A model generated the notes under the pieces. The model made no database searches and had not been told where the DNA came from. It worked only from the letters and a program-made list of their open reading frames with translations. Source: a virus. Taken from it: 53,398 nt of DNA. The number at the start of each line of letters is the position of its first letter. The first letter of the stretch is position 1. Both the position numbers and the translations under genes were made by a program. Shown here piece after piece: positions 1-6,342 of the stretch. Location: the IMG/VR virus record IMGVR_UViG_3300044639_002247, positions 1-53,398 of that record. One strand, written 5' to 3'.

Positions 1-81
1 GGCACCAAAGTCTATGAAGGGCATTACCTTGCTTATTTTAATTCTAATGACTCTTTATATTTTTTTGCTGGCTTAAGTTAA
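1..81 (+). CDS. C-terminal end of an unknown gene, cut by the window edge
   Basis: Frame 1 is open from the first base and ends at a TAA one base before the next ATG, giving 26 visible residues rich in Tyr and Phe, ending LYFFAGLS. Nothing in it identifies a family. The tight spacing to the next reading frame is typical of the packed phage genes around it. The start lies outside the window. Confidence 0.5.
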   Translation, partial: GTKVYEGHYLAYFNSNDSLYFFAGLS

Positions 82-82
82 C

Positions 83-229
83 ATGCAAACTCCAACTTTT
101 ATTGTGCGCCTTCGTGGCTATGACGTTTACTATGCTAACGGGTGCTTTACCCTAGACCCCCAACCAGACTTGGTGACGTTGCAGTCAATTGTGTCTTATC
201 TCGTGGCTGAGGGGTTTATAAATGTATAA
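83..229 (+). CDS. Small unknown protein, 48 aa
   Basis: An ATG one base after the preceding stop opens a 48-codon frame beginning MQTPTFIVRLRGYDVYY and ending EGFINV. It has no signal peptide or membrane segment and looks like a small soluble protein. I do not recognise the family. Support comes only from the close packing between the previous stop and the lipoprotein gene 11 bp downstream, and from an amino acid composition that looks coding. Confidence 0.45.
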   Translation: MQTPTFIVRLRGYDVYYANGCFTLDPQPDLVTLQSIVSYLVAEGFINV

Positions 230-240
230 ATTCTTATAGT

Positions 241-501
241 ATGAAATTAATCTCTATTTGTTTTCTAGCGTGCTGCTTAACTAGTTGTGTAGTCGAGTAT
301 GTTCCCACTGTGTATTCAGTAACTCCTGGATACTCCAGTGATTATTTGTACTCTCATCGATTGAGACCACATAGTTACTACAAGAGTTATTATCGTCCTC
401 CAGAGATGTGTAATGACATTGATCTTTACCCCAGGACACGAACGGTGAAAAGATTCAACTATGTGGGATGGGACGGTTGCATATATTCTTCCAGACATTA
501 A
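241..501 (+). CDS. Small predicted lipoprotein, 86 aa
   Basis: The N-terminus is a classic lipoprotein signal: a Lys after Met, a short hydrophobic stretch (ISICFLACCL) and a lipobox LTSC with the lipidated Cys at residue 16. The mature part is about 70 residues, rich in Tyr, Arg and Pro, with no recognised domain. In phages such lipoproteins serve as outer-membrane spanin subunits, superinfection-exclusion proteins or surface modifiers. The sequence does not decide between these, and no inner-membrane spanin partner is visible next to it. A TATAAATT element (225-232), one base off the late octamer, lies 8 bp before the ATG, so late expression is possible. The lipobox is seen directly; the role is inference. 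Confidence 0.65.
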   Translation: MKLISICFLACCLTSCVVEYVPTVYSVTPGYSSDYLYSHRLRPHSYYKSYYRPPEMCNDIDLYPRTRTVKRFNYVGWDGCIYSSRH

Positions 502-512
502 ATATATTTAGT

Positions 513-1052
513 ATGTTAACAATACACGATCTTAGAAAAGTTTGTACTGATTCCTATATATTAGAATTATGTTTACCAGTACTCGATGATAGTCGATTTG
601 CAGTCTGCCCACTAAACCTTCAAGAAAATTCTCATTACGCCCATGAAGGCGGTGTATTACATTACACTGGTGAACTTGTAAGTTATGGAACACTCATGTG
701 TTCACTCTATACAAATTATAATGCTACTCATATCAACGTGCTAGAGTATCTCGTAAGTGCAGTGTGGTATAACTACGGAAAATGTTTTGAATATGAAGTT
801 GTAGATGGTGCGTGGTGTAAAGTTGATGCGCAGTCTAAATTAGATACATCTTGGCGAAGTGCACTTGAGTTTCGAAAACATGTACAAACGCATGCGTTAA
901 TTGAAACTGACTTTAATATATCTTACGACAACATACTATATAACATAATTTCCGCATCTACTCAGATTAAATCTACCTCAGAATCAATTCTTCTTTCATC
1001 AGCAATCTCTCTATCACAACAACTATATCAGTTCAAAACACATGAGCGCTAA
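513..1052 (+). CDS. Degenerate HD-domain-like protein, 179 aa
   Basis: I start at the ATG at 513 because an upstream in-frame ATG (468) would overlap the lipoprotein gene by 34 bp. Residues 37-60 carry HYAHEGGVLHYTGEL, which resembles the HH..GGLLEHT region of YhaM-type HD phosphohydrolases and 3'-5' exoribonucleases. Further on, around residues 72-90, the stretch LVSAVWYNYGKCFEYE lies where such enzymes have the metal-binding pair in a HDIGK-like motif. Here that pair is Tyr-Asn, so catalysis is probably lost. The 3' end overlaps the exonuclease gene by 11 bp, so the two are translated together. The family assignment is a pattern match, and an unrelated protein is possible. Confidence 0.55.
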   Translation: MLTIHDLRKVCTDSYILELCLPVLDDSRFAVCPLNLQENSHYAHEGGVLHYTGELVSYGTLMCSLYTNYNATHINVLEYLVSAVWYNYGKCFEYEVVDGAWCKVDAQSKLDTSWRSALEFRKHVQTHALIETDFNISYDNILYNIISASTQIKSTSESILLSSAISLSQQLYQFKTHER

Positions 1053-1644
1053 ATATCCTGGATACAAATACTTTTTTCTCGACACTGAGACAACTGGACT
1101 CGAGTCTCGCATTCACAATATTTTTCAAATTAGTGGAATATTGACTGATGCAAATTTAAATGTTCTTGAAACAATTGACTATAGGTTTACTCCCTTTTCT
1201 CTTGATGGTGTGGACCCTCAAGCACTTGAAAAAACTGGAATGACAATTGAAAGTTTGGCTGCATTGCCACTGTCACCACGCGAAGCCTATACAAGTTTAA
1301 TTGCTATACTTGAAAAACACTGTGATAGATATAACAAAGCTGATAAACTCCATTTTGTTGCATACAACGCCCGATTTGATGCTGACTTTATTCGAGCTTT
1401 TTTTGAAAAGAATGGAGACACCTATTTTGGCAGTTGGTTTTGGAACCCACCAATTTGTGTTATGCAAGCTGCTGCATGGATGACTACCCGAGTCCGCGGT
1501 GCCCTCCCAAATTTCAAACTTGGTACGTTATGCCAATGTGCTGAACTTGGCTGGGACGAGGCAGCTGCCCATGATGCATCCTATGACATCGTAAAAACAC
1601 TTGAACTTTATCGTTACTTGAGACGCGATATTCCACAACTATAA
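1042..1644 (+). CDS. DnaQ-like DEDDh 3'-5' exonuclease, 200 aa
   Basis: All three exonuclease motifs of the DEDDh family are present: Exo I FLDTETTG (Asp14, Glu16), Exo II YNARFDADF (Asp113) and Exo III HDASYD (His177, Asp182). Length and order fit a stand-alone proofreading or oligonucleotide-degrading exonuclease like the DNA polymerase III epsilon subunit. These enzymes hydrolyse 3' ends of DNA or RNA with two metal ions. There is no fused polymerase or BRCT part. The start ATGAGCGCTAA overlaps the stop of the HD-like gene. Which substrate it uses (host DNA scavenging, recombination, RNA) cannot be seen. Confidence 0.88.
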   Translation: MSAKYPGYKYFFLDTETTGLESRIHNIFQISGILTDANLNVLETIDYRFTPFSLDGVDPQALEKTGMTIESLAALPLSPREAYTSLIAILEKHCDRYNKADKLHFVAYNARFDADFIRAFFEKNGDTYFGSWFWNPPICVMQAAAWMTTRVRGALPNFKLGTLCQCAELGWDEAAAHDASYDIVKTLELYRYLRRDIPQL

Positions 1645-1655
1645 CCTAACTAATT

Positions 1656-1820
1656 ATGTCTACCCCACCCAACAACAAAAACGGTTCATTTGATTTATCT
1701 GATACAATGACACTTGTAGCAGGAATATTCCTAATGATCGACTCACTTGATAATACATACGGTCTACTAGGAGGGCTATTCCTCACCCTCGCAGCTTCGT
1801 TTAGAATTAATAGAAAATAA
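1656..1820 (+). CDS. Small predicted membrane protein, 54 aa
   Basis: An ATG 11 bp after the exonuclease stop opens a frame that closes one base before the next gene. The protein has a polar N-terminus (MSTPPNNKNGSFDLSD) and two short hydrophobic segments, MTLVAGIFLM and GLLGGLFLTLAA, followed by a basic tail RINRK. This suggests a small inner-membrane hairpin protein. Many phages carry such peptides of unknown role. Nothing indicates a holin beyond size and topology, and I do not claim one. Confidence 0.55.
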   Translation: MSTPPNNKNGSFDLSDTMTLVAGIFLMIDSLDNTYGLLGGLFLTLAASFRINRK

Positions 1821-1821
1821 T

Positions 1822-2139
1822 ATGGATAAATTTGCTATCTCTCTAAATAACTTTAAGGACCATATATTATATGAATGTATCTTACGTGGAAGCGCAGTAG
1901 CCGTAAAAGATAAGTTTAAGGATTATTATACACACAATGGGGAACCCAAGAATTGGAAAGATGATTTCCTCGAAGACGTAAATACTGCCCAACGAGTTGA
2001 GTATCGTGGAGCAGTATTTTACACATACATGGTTTTAGGCGAGATTGCCTTTATCTTCTATGACGGTCACGTATATTCATTTGATCGATACTTTACTGAT
2101 TGTGAAGTTTTTCGTGAAATCATCAAGGAAAACTTCTAA
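1822..2139 (+). CDS. Unknown protein, 105 aa
   Basis: A full reading frame starting MDKFAISLNNFKDH, with a mixed alpha/beta composition, no cysteine motif and no membrane segment. It follows the small membrane protein by one base and is the last gene before an intergenic promoter region, so it likely ends the first early transcription unit. The central stretch EYRGAVFYTYMVLGEIAF looks like paired beta strands. I do not recognise the family. Confidence 0.7.
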   Translation: MDKFAISLNNFKDHILYECILRGSAVAVKDKFKDYYTHNGEPKNWKDDFLEDVNTAQRVEYRGAVFYTYMVLGEIAFIFYDGHVYSFDRYFTDCEVFREIIKENF

Positions 2140-2206
2140 AACGGAGTATTTTTCTCTATACTGAGTATACGTCCGGCAACTATTTTCACTTTCTTGAAAA
2201 TAAATG

Positions 2207-2235
2207 TGTACATTTGCCGCGGTTTATGTTAGAAT
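2207..2235 (+). promoter_or_regulatory. Early promoter, conserved cassette copy 1
   Basis: A -35 box TGTACA (2207-2212), a 17-bp spacer and a -10 box TAGAAT (2230-2235) preceded by TG (extended -10). The upstream 10 bases GAAAATAAAT and the downstream ATGTAAGC are shared with the promoters at 3292 and 5032. The expected transcript start is near 2242, giving a leader of about 19 bases before the ATG at 2261. Confidence 0.75.
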
Positions 2236-2260
2236 AACTATGTAAGCCAACCATTACATT

Positions 2261-2596
2261 ATGACTATGACAAACAACACACGTTCAGATAATTATCGCT
2301 TCACGACCACAAATGACACTGCGGGTCATGACAAAATCGCTCAACTTCGAAAAGAAATTAGCATTTGGAACCTTGAGGAAAAGCTCAAGTCATTGAAGGA
2401 TCCGAATATTATTCGGCACACTGCTAAGGTTGATCTCTTTGGTCGTCTCGGCAAAAATAACCCCAATGCTCAAGGTTATCGTGACTCAGCAAAAAAGAAT
2501 AAGAACCGATGGTTTGGTGCTGGCGCCTATCAGCGTATTGCCATTGCCGACGCTGCGACGCTTGACGTCTATGTGCGTGTCATTAGAAATCGATAA
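2261..2596 (+). CDS. Unknown basic protein, 111 aa
   Basis: First gene after early promoter copy 1. The polar N-terminus (MTMTNNTRSDNYRF) is followed by a predicted helical region (KIAQLRKEISIWNLEEKLKS) and a basic C-terminal half with KKNKNRW and a final VRVIRNR. Overall Lys/Arg-rich, so nucleic-acid binding is possible, but no known motif is seen. An alternative start two codons downstream (2267) cannot be excluded. The tRNA gene starts 14 bp after its stop and is probably transcribed with it. Confidence 0.7.
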   Translation: MTMTNNTRSDNYRFTTTNDTAGHDKIAQLRKEISIWNLEEKLKSLKDPNIIRHTAKVDLFGRLGKNNPNAQGYRDSAKKNKNRWFGAGAYQRIAIADAATLDVYVRVIRNR

Positions 2597-2610
2597 ATAA
2601 ATCTAATATT

Positions 2611-2685
2611 GGGTCGTTCGTATAACGGATAATACCGATCTCTTCTAAAGATCTAATATAGGTTCGATTCCTGTACGACCCACCA
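2611..2685 (+). tRNA. tRNA-Arg (anticodon UCU)
   Basis: A complete 75-base cloverleaf. The 7-bp acceptor stem pairs GGGTCGT with ACGACCC. The anticodon stem GATCT/AGATC carries the 7-base loop CTTCTAA with anticodon TCT at 2644-2646. A T arm with TTCGATT loop follows, and the 3' CCA is encoded. It reads AGA and AGG arginine codons, which are favoured in AT-rich phage genes. It lies between two small early genes and no other tRNA is visible in the window. Confidence 0.93.
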
Positions 2686-2698
2686 TGCACTATACAAT

Positions 2699-2995
2699 AT
2701 GACAAACATTGAAAAACTAACGAAAGCAATTAACTTTATCGCTACAAACGGCCAGTCCCTCAACGATTTTGTCGTTGTAGAAGGTTTACCGTATAGGGTC
2801 ACTGGATATTTTCATGACTATCAAAAGGGAACATATGAAGTTACGAAAAAGGAAGCCATCACTGAGGAACAAGCGGGTGTAGCCATTGCGTGTTCTTCGA
2901 CTACAAATAAGATCAATGTGATATTGGTCGAAAGAGAGGAACGCATCGCTAAACAGCTCAGACTCGCTAATTTTTATGCATCAGAAGAATATTGA
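2699..2995 (+). CDS. Unknown protein, 98 aa
   Basis: Starts 13 bp after the tRNA. The sequence begins MTNIEKLTKAINFIATNG and continues with alternating short hydrophobic and charged segments (FVVVEGLPYRVTGYF, INVILVEREERIAKQL), suggesting a small alpha/beta fold. No family is recognised. Its 3' end overlaps the next gene by 20 bp, which supports joint translation. Probably part of the transcript from early promoter copy 1. Confidence 0.65.
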   Translation: MTNIEKLTKAINFIATNGQSLNDFVVVEGLPYRVTGYFHDYQKGTYEVTKKEAITEEQAGVAIACSSTTNKINVILVEREERIAKQLRLANFYASEEY

Positions 2996-3248
2996 AGAAT
3001 CGCCTAAATACTCGATTCTAGTACAGGTCTTTGGGTTTGGAATTTTCTGGTTATTGCCATCAATTTGGATCAGTTATCTACTAGAGAAAATTTGCGGACT
3101 CTATCCAAACGATATTCTACTTTGGATTGGCCTAATTATGCTAAATATGGCGGCATACTCGGTTAGCGACAGATTGTCTGAAAAACTTGCCGCACACACA
3201 TTGTGGATCCTAATAGTTCTCCAATTACTGGTGTGGGGATTGTCTTAA
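2976..3248 (+). CDS. Predicted integral membrane protein, 90 aa
   Basis: Three hydrophobic segments can be seen: around residues 13-36 (ILVQVFGFGIFWLLPSIWIS), 47-62 (DILLWIGLIMLNMAAY) and 74-89 (LWILIVLQLLVWGL). The N-terminus is polar. This predicts a small inner-membrane protein with three passes. It overlaps the preceding gene by 20 bp and is the last gene before early promoter copy 2. Phage early membrane proteins often act in superinfection exclusion or host-membrane takeover, but nothing here decides the role. Confidence 0.7.
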   Translation: MHQKNIEESPKYSILVQVFGFGIFWLLPSIWISYLLEKICGLYPNDILLWIGLIMLNMAAYSVSDRLSEKLAAHTLWILIVLQLLVWGLS

Positions 3249-3291
3249 CCAGTTTATTTTCACACAAAATGCACGTTTTCGAAAATAAATG

Positions 3292-3320
3292 TGTACAAAG
3301 CCCTGATTTCATGCTATAAT
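3292..3320 (+). promoter_or_regulatory. Early promoter, conserved cassette copy 2
   Basis: TGTACA (3292-3297), 17-bp spacer, TATAAT (3315-3320) with TG one base upstream of the -10. The region before the -35 is CGAAAATAAATG as in the other two copies, and the downstream TTGTAAGCAATAG is also shared. Expected start near 3327, about 19 bases before the ATG at 3346. Confidence 0.8.
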
Positions 3321-3345
3321 AGTCTTGTAAGCAATAGCAACTAAT

Positions 3346-3582
3346 ATGGATAAAGAATACATCGTAAAGACAAAAACTGGTGAAGAAGTGACTGTTCTCG
3401 GTCGGACCCCCGCCGAAGCCCTCGGCATCTTCATGAAACGTGGTAGATTTGGCGTCGGAGCCGCTTGGACGTTTACTCGCCAACCCGATGGTTGGATTGT
3501 ATGCATCAACACTGGACTGAGAACGCTTGAGCGAACATATCATAAGCTTCGTGAAAAGCAATATTCCCGCGGCATGCGTTAA
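3346..3582 (+). CDS. Unknown protein, 78 aa
   Basis: First gene after early promoter copy 2. The N-terminus EYIVKTKTGEEVTVLGRT looks like a small beta-rich domain, followed by a helix (PAEALGIFMKRG) and a Trp-containing beta region (AAWTFTRQPDGWIV). The C-terminus is basic (YHKLREKQYSRGMR). No recognised family. Small early T4-type proteins of this size often target host proteins, but that is only a class-level remark. Confidence 0.7.
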   Translation: MDKEYIVKTKTGEEVTVLGRTPAEALGIFMKRGRFGVGAAWTFTRQPDGWIVCINTGLRTLERTYHKLREKQYSRGMR

Positions 3583-3600
3583 TTCTAACCTAATAACTAT

Positions 3601-3882
3601 ATGAAAATTGGAGACACTCTAGTATCAATCTTCGGCTATGATGCCCGCATTGCAACCTTTTATAAGGTCGTTGGCTTTACGCCAAAAAGCGTAAAAGTTG
3701 CGGAATTTATCGATACACTCAACACTGGAAATTGGGATGATGGTACATGCATCCCAAACCCTCAGTCAAGAATGGGAAAAGTAATGACTAAACGCCTAAA
3801 GGGCGAAGCGCTTGACATGGGAACATATGGATTTGCCCGAGTTTGGAATGGCACCCCAGTACGCACATACAACCACCACTAA
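3601..3882 (+). CDS. Conserved small phage protein, 93 aa
   Basis: Opens with KIGDTLVSIFGYDARIATFY, a pattern (GD..V..wGYD..n..FYqVv) that I recall in many unnamed phage and bacterial proteins. It continues VVGFTPKSVKVAEF. The fold is probably a small SH3-like beta barrel, but no function is established to my knowledge. Its stop TAA shares the A with the ATG of the ligase gene (TAATG), so the two are translationally coupled. Transcribed from early promoter copy 2. Confidence 0.7.
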   Translation: MKIGDTLVSIFGYDARIATFYKVVGFTPKSVKVAEFIDTLNTGNWDDGTCIPNPQSRMGKVMTKRLKGEALDMGTYGFARVWNGTPVRTYNHH

Positions 3883-4994
3883 TGAAATTACCTACACTAT
3901 ACAGTCGTACGTCGACTGGGAGCATTCAAGAATGGACGATTGAAATCGAAGATGGGCGGTGTCGTACCCATCATGGTAAGGTTGGTGGAAAAATTGTGAC
4001 TACTCTGTGGACCACATGCGAAGCCACTAATGTCGGTCGATCTAACGAGCGCGACATTTCGGCTCAGGCGATTTTTGAAGCAACTGCACTTTGGAAAAAG
4101 AAAAATGAGAGTGGTTGCTTTGAGTCAATTGGCGATATTGATCAGTCTTTCTATGTTGAGCCAATGTTGGCAAAGAAGTGGGAAGATGTTGAGAAAAAGG
4201 TATCGTTTCCGCTCTTTTGTCAACCAAAGCTTGATGGCATGCGAGCAGTGATTAGTCGACACGGGGCATTCACTCGCAACGGTAAGCCGTGGCTGACAAT
4301 CCCTCATATCTTAGCAGACCTTGCACCGCTCTTCGAACGCTATCCAGACCTCATTCTAGACGGCGAGCTTTATTGTCATGGCTTACATGACGACTTCAAC
4401 AAGATTAGTTCTCTAATCAAGAAAACTAAACCGACTCTGGCAGACATTATCGAATCGTCTGAGATCATCGAGTTTTGGTGGTATGACATCGCCGACTCGA
4501 CTCGTAGCTTCAAACAACGTACAACCTTCATTCGAGAAGCGTATGAGCAACTGAACCTTAACAAAGGCAGCATTGTTCTTGTTGACACTTGCGAGGTTGC
4601 AAATAAGGAAACTCTCGACAACCTCTATGGTAAATTCATGGAGGATGGCTTCGAAGGTCAGATGATTCGTACTGATAAGCCATATGAGTTTAAGCGCTCG
4701 GCGACTCTGCTCAAGCGTAAGGAGTTTCAAGATGAGGAATATGAGATTGTTGGAATCCATGAAGGCAACGGGAATAAGTCTGGAATGGCAGGCTATGCTG
4801 TAATGAAACGCGAAGACGGCGTGACTTTTCGCTCAAACATCAAGGGATCCCACGAATTCCTGAAGAGCCTCCTCCCCCGAGCCTCATCCCTCGTTGGAAC
4901 ATATGCCACAATCAAATATTTCAACCTCACACCAGACGGCATTCCACGCTTCCCATACCTGATCCGCCTAAGATCTGGGCATGGAATTGACTAA
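3882..4994 (+). CDS. ATP-dependent DNA ligase with N-terminal WGR-like domain, 370 aa
   Basis: Seals nicks in duplex DNA through a lysyl-AMP intermediate. The nucleotidyltransferase core is clear: motif I QPKLDGMRAVI with catalytic Lys116, motif III LDGELY, motif IV EGQMIR and motif V LLKRKEF. An OB-fold-like C-terminus follows. Residues 1-75 match a WGR-type domain (HHGKVGGK, then NVGRSNERDISAQAI and LWKKK), which T4 gp30 lacks. The start at 3882 is chosen over an in-frame upstream ATG (3843) because of the TAATG coupling with the previous stop and because the WGR domain begins directly after it. Expected role: Okazaki-fragment joining and repair during phage replication. Confidence 0.9.
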   Translation: MKLPTLYSRTSTGSIQEWTIEIEDGRCRTHHGKVGGKIVTTLWTTCEATNVGRSNERDISAQAIFEATALWKKKNESGCFESIGDIDQSFYVEPMLAKKWEDVEKKVSFPLFCQPKLDGMRAVISRHGAFTRNGKPWLTIPHILADLAPLFERYPDLILDGELYCHGLHDDFNKISSLIKKTKPTLADIIESSEIIEFWWYDIADSTRSFKQRTTFIREAYEQLNLNKGSIVLVDTCEVANKETLDNLYGKFMEDGFEGQMIRTDKPYEFKRSATLLKRKEFQDEEYEIVGIHEGNGNKSGMAGYAVMKREDGVTFRSNIKGSHEFLKSLLPRASSLVGTYATIKYFNLTPDGIPRFPYLIRLRSGHGID

Positions 4995-5031
4995 AAATGT
5001 GAAAATAAGTCACTTTTCTCGAAAATAGTTG

Positions 5032-5060
5032 TGTACATTTACTGTAGTTTATGATAGAAT
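5032..5060 (+). promoter_or_regulatory. Early promoter, conserved cassette copy 3
   Basis: TGTACA (5032-5037), 17-bp spacer, TAGAAT (5055-5060) preceded by TG (extended -10). Upstream CGAAAATAGTTG and downstream ATGTAAGCAATAG match the other cassettes. Expected start near 5067, about 12 bases before the ATG at 5079. Confidence 0.78.
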
Positions 5061-5078
5061 AACTATGTAAGCAATAGT

Positions 5079-5417
5079 ATGACAAAAACAAAAATGACCA
5101 TTTCCGAAACAAGCACAGTAAGTATCTATCGCAGCCTAAGCAACCCATTTGCAAATGATGCCGGCGACCGTCAGCGTCATGTTACGTTTAAGTGCTGCCC
5201 TGAAACTTCAGACGTTATGGAGTGGTTGTTTGAAGCCACTAATGCGCCAGAAAGTTTTCTCAACGAGGAACAGTTGTTTGTGCGTAAGGTCTTTGCAGAC
5301 GCAAAAATGCATTCACTTTCCAATGGTGACGTTGTTTTAGTGAATGATGTGTTTTACAAATGTAAACCTATTGGATGGAAAAAAGTTGAAAATGCTAACG
5401 ACGATGTCGAATATTAG
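5079..5417 (+). CDS. Unknown protein with YodL-like C-terminus, 112 aa
   Basis: First gene after early promoter copy 3. The N-terminal half starts MTKTKMTISETSTVSIYRSL. The C-terminal part HSLSNGDVVLVNDVFYKCK followed by PIGWKKV resembles the phage/mobile-element pattern hSlSvGDvv.vdg..y.c..iGW.., seen in YodL-type small proteins. That family has no firm biochemical role that I can cite. The gene's 3' end overlaps a short downstream frame by 14 bp. Confidence 0.68.
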   Translation: MTKTKMTISETSTVSIYRSLSNPFANDAGDRQRHVTFKCCPETSDVMEWLFEATNAPESFLNEEQLFVRKVFADAKMHSLSNGDVVLVNDVFYKCKPIGWKKVENANDDVEY

Positions 5418-5496
5418 AAAGATGAAAAACGCTTGGGTATACACTGACACTCTGCATGGGTGGGTAAATGACGAGAAATACTCATCTAAGATGTAA
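5404..5496 (+). CDS. Possible micro-protein, 30 aa
   Basis: An ATG overlapping the end of the previous gene by 14 bp opens a 30-codon frame (MSNIRKMKNAWVYTD..., ending EKYSSKM). A second Met at residue 7 (5422) is an alternative start just after the previous stop. Charged and aromatic, no membrane segment. Supported only by position inside a dense operon, so it may not be real. Confidence 0.35.
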   Translation: MSNIRKMKNAWVYTDTLHGWVNDEKYSSKM

Positions 5497-5525
5497 TTGA
5501 ATCCAAACCTGGACGCTAAACGGAC

Positions 5526-5615
5526 ATGATTGATATACTACTAGCAATTTTGCTGGGAACTTTTATAGTCTTTTGTGTTTTTTATAACGCTTCTGACGAC
5601 GACTACTGGTACTAA
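5526..5615 (+). CDS. Single-pass membrane micro-protein, 29 aa
   Basis: The frame reads MIDILLAILLGTFIVFCVF then YNASDDDYWY: one transmembrane helix (residues 2-20) followed by a strongly acidic, aromatic tail. It ends 4 bp before the thyX start. The clean membrane-helix-plus-polar-tail layout and tight spacing argue that it is translated. Function unknown; tiny inner-membrane phage peptides often modulate host membrane enzymes. Confidence 0.5.
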   Translation: MIDILLAILLGTFIVFCVFYNASDDDYWY

Positions 5616-5619
5616 ACTT

Positions 5620-6297
5620 ATGAAAAATAAAATAGAATTAATTGGACACTATGGATCTGACCAAATCATTGCATGCAGCGCGTGGACAAGCACTTCACGT
5701 GACTTAAATGATTCAAAAATTTCCCGCATCCCCCACCTCATTGATATGTTATGGTCAAACGGCCATGAGACTCCCTTTGAAAAGGGGACTGTTCATTTCC
5801 TCGTTGATACCGACATTGCCTCTCACATTCATCTACTCAAGCATAGGATGTCTTCTATGAATGCAGAGTCTGCGCGGTATAAAGAACTAAACGACGACAA
5901 GTATTATATTCCTAAAGATTGGAAAGGTGTTCAAGCTAATACAACAGCACTCTTCCGCAACCTTAATGATGGTGCTGATTGGACTGATATTTTAACTCAA
6001 TACACTAATGTTGGCAATAAGCTTTATCATGACTGTCTTGCCGACCTTACACCAGTACTTGGTCGTGTACGCGCTAAAGAAAGTGCTCGATTCTTTAAGA
6101 CATACAACTCCCAAATTCAAGCAGATATTTCTTTTAATATGCGCGCATTTGCAAACTTTTTGAAGCTTCGTAACTCTGAGCATGCACAAAAGGAAATTAG
6201 AGAGATTGCGGCTGAAATGCTTCGACTTGTTGAGGAAATTGAAGGCGCGCCATTTAAACACACGTTGGCGGCTTGGAAAATGCACAAAAATAATTAA
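5620..6297 (+). CDS. thyX: Flavin-dependent thymidylate synthase ThyX, 225 aa
   Basis: Converts dUMP to dTMP using methylene-tetrahydrofolate, FAD and NADPH. The ThyX signature RHRx7S is present as KHR (residues 74-76), seven residues, then Ser84 (KHRMSSMNAESARY), with Lys in place of the first Arg. The conserved GHETPFEKGTVHF region (residues 48-60) and a C-terminal helix bundle complete the family pattern; length is usual. The start at 5620 is preferred over an upstream in-frame ATG at 5575, which would overlap the micro-protein. It supplies thymidine nucleotides for an AT-rich genome and is independent of host ThyA. Confidence 0.92.
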   Translation: MKNKIELIGHYGSDQIIACSAWTSTSRDLNDSKISRIPHLIDMLWSNGHETPFEKGTVHFLVDTDIASHIHLLKHRMSSMNAESARYKELNDDKYYIPKDWKGVQANTTALFRNLNDGADWTDILTQYTNVGNKLYHDCLADLTPVLGRVRAKESARFFKTYNSQIQADISFNMRAFANFLKLRNSEHAQKEIREIAAEMLRLVEEIEGAPFKHTLAAWKMHKNN

Positions 6298-6306
6298 AGT
6301 TTGTCA

Positions 6307-6335
6307 TTTACATATCTAAATAATTAGTGTATAAT
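6307..6335 (+). promoter_or_regulatory. Early/middle promoter before the gp33-gp59 operon
   Basis: TTTACA (6307-6312), 17-bp spacer, TATAAT (6330-6335), both one mismatch or less from the sigma70 consensus. The ATG at 6343 is only 7 bases after the -10, so the transcript start would fall on or next to it. It lacks the upstream cassette of the three TGTACA promoters. Confidence 0.78.
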
Positions 6336-6342
6336 ATATCAT

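Noticed and set aside
2592-2599. GATAAATA just before the tRNA gene
   Set aside because: It overlaps the stop codon of the preceding gene and has the wrong first base. The tRNA is more simply read from the early promoter at 2207.
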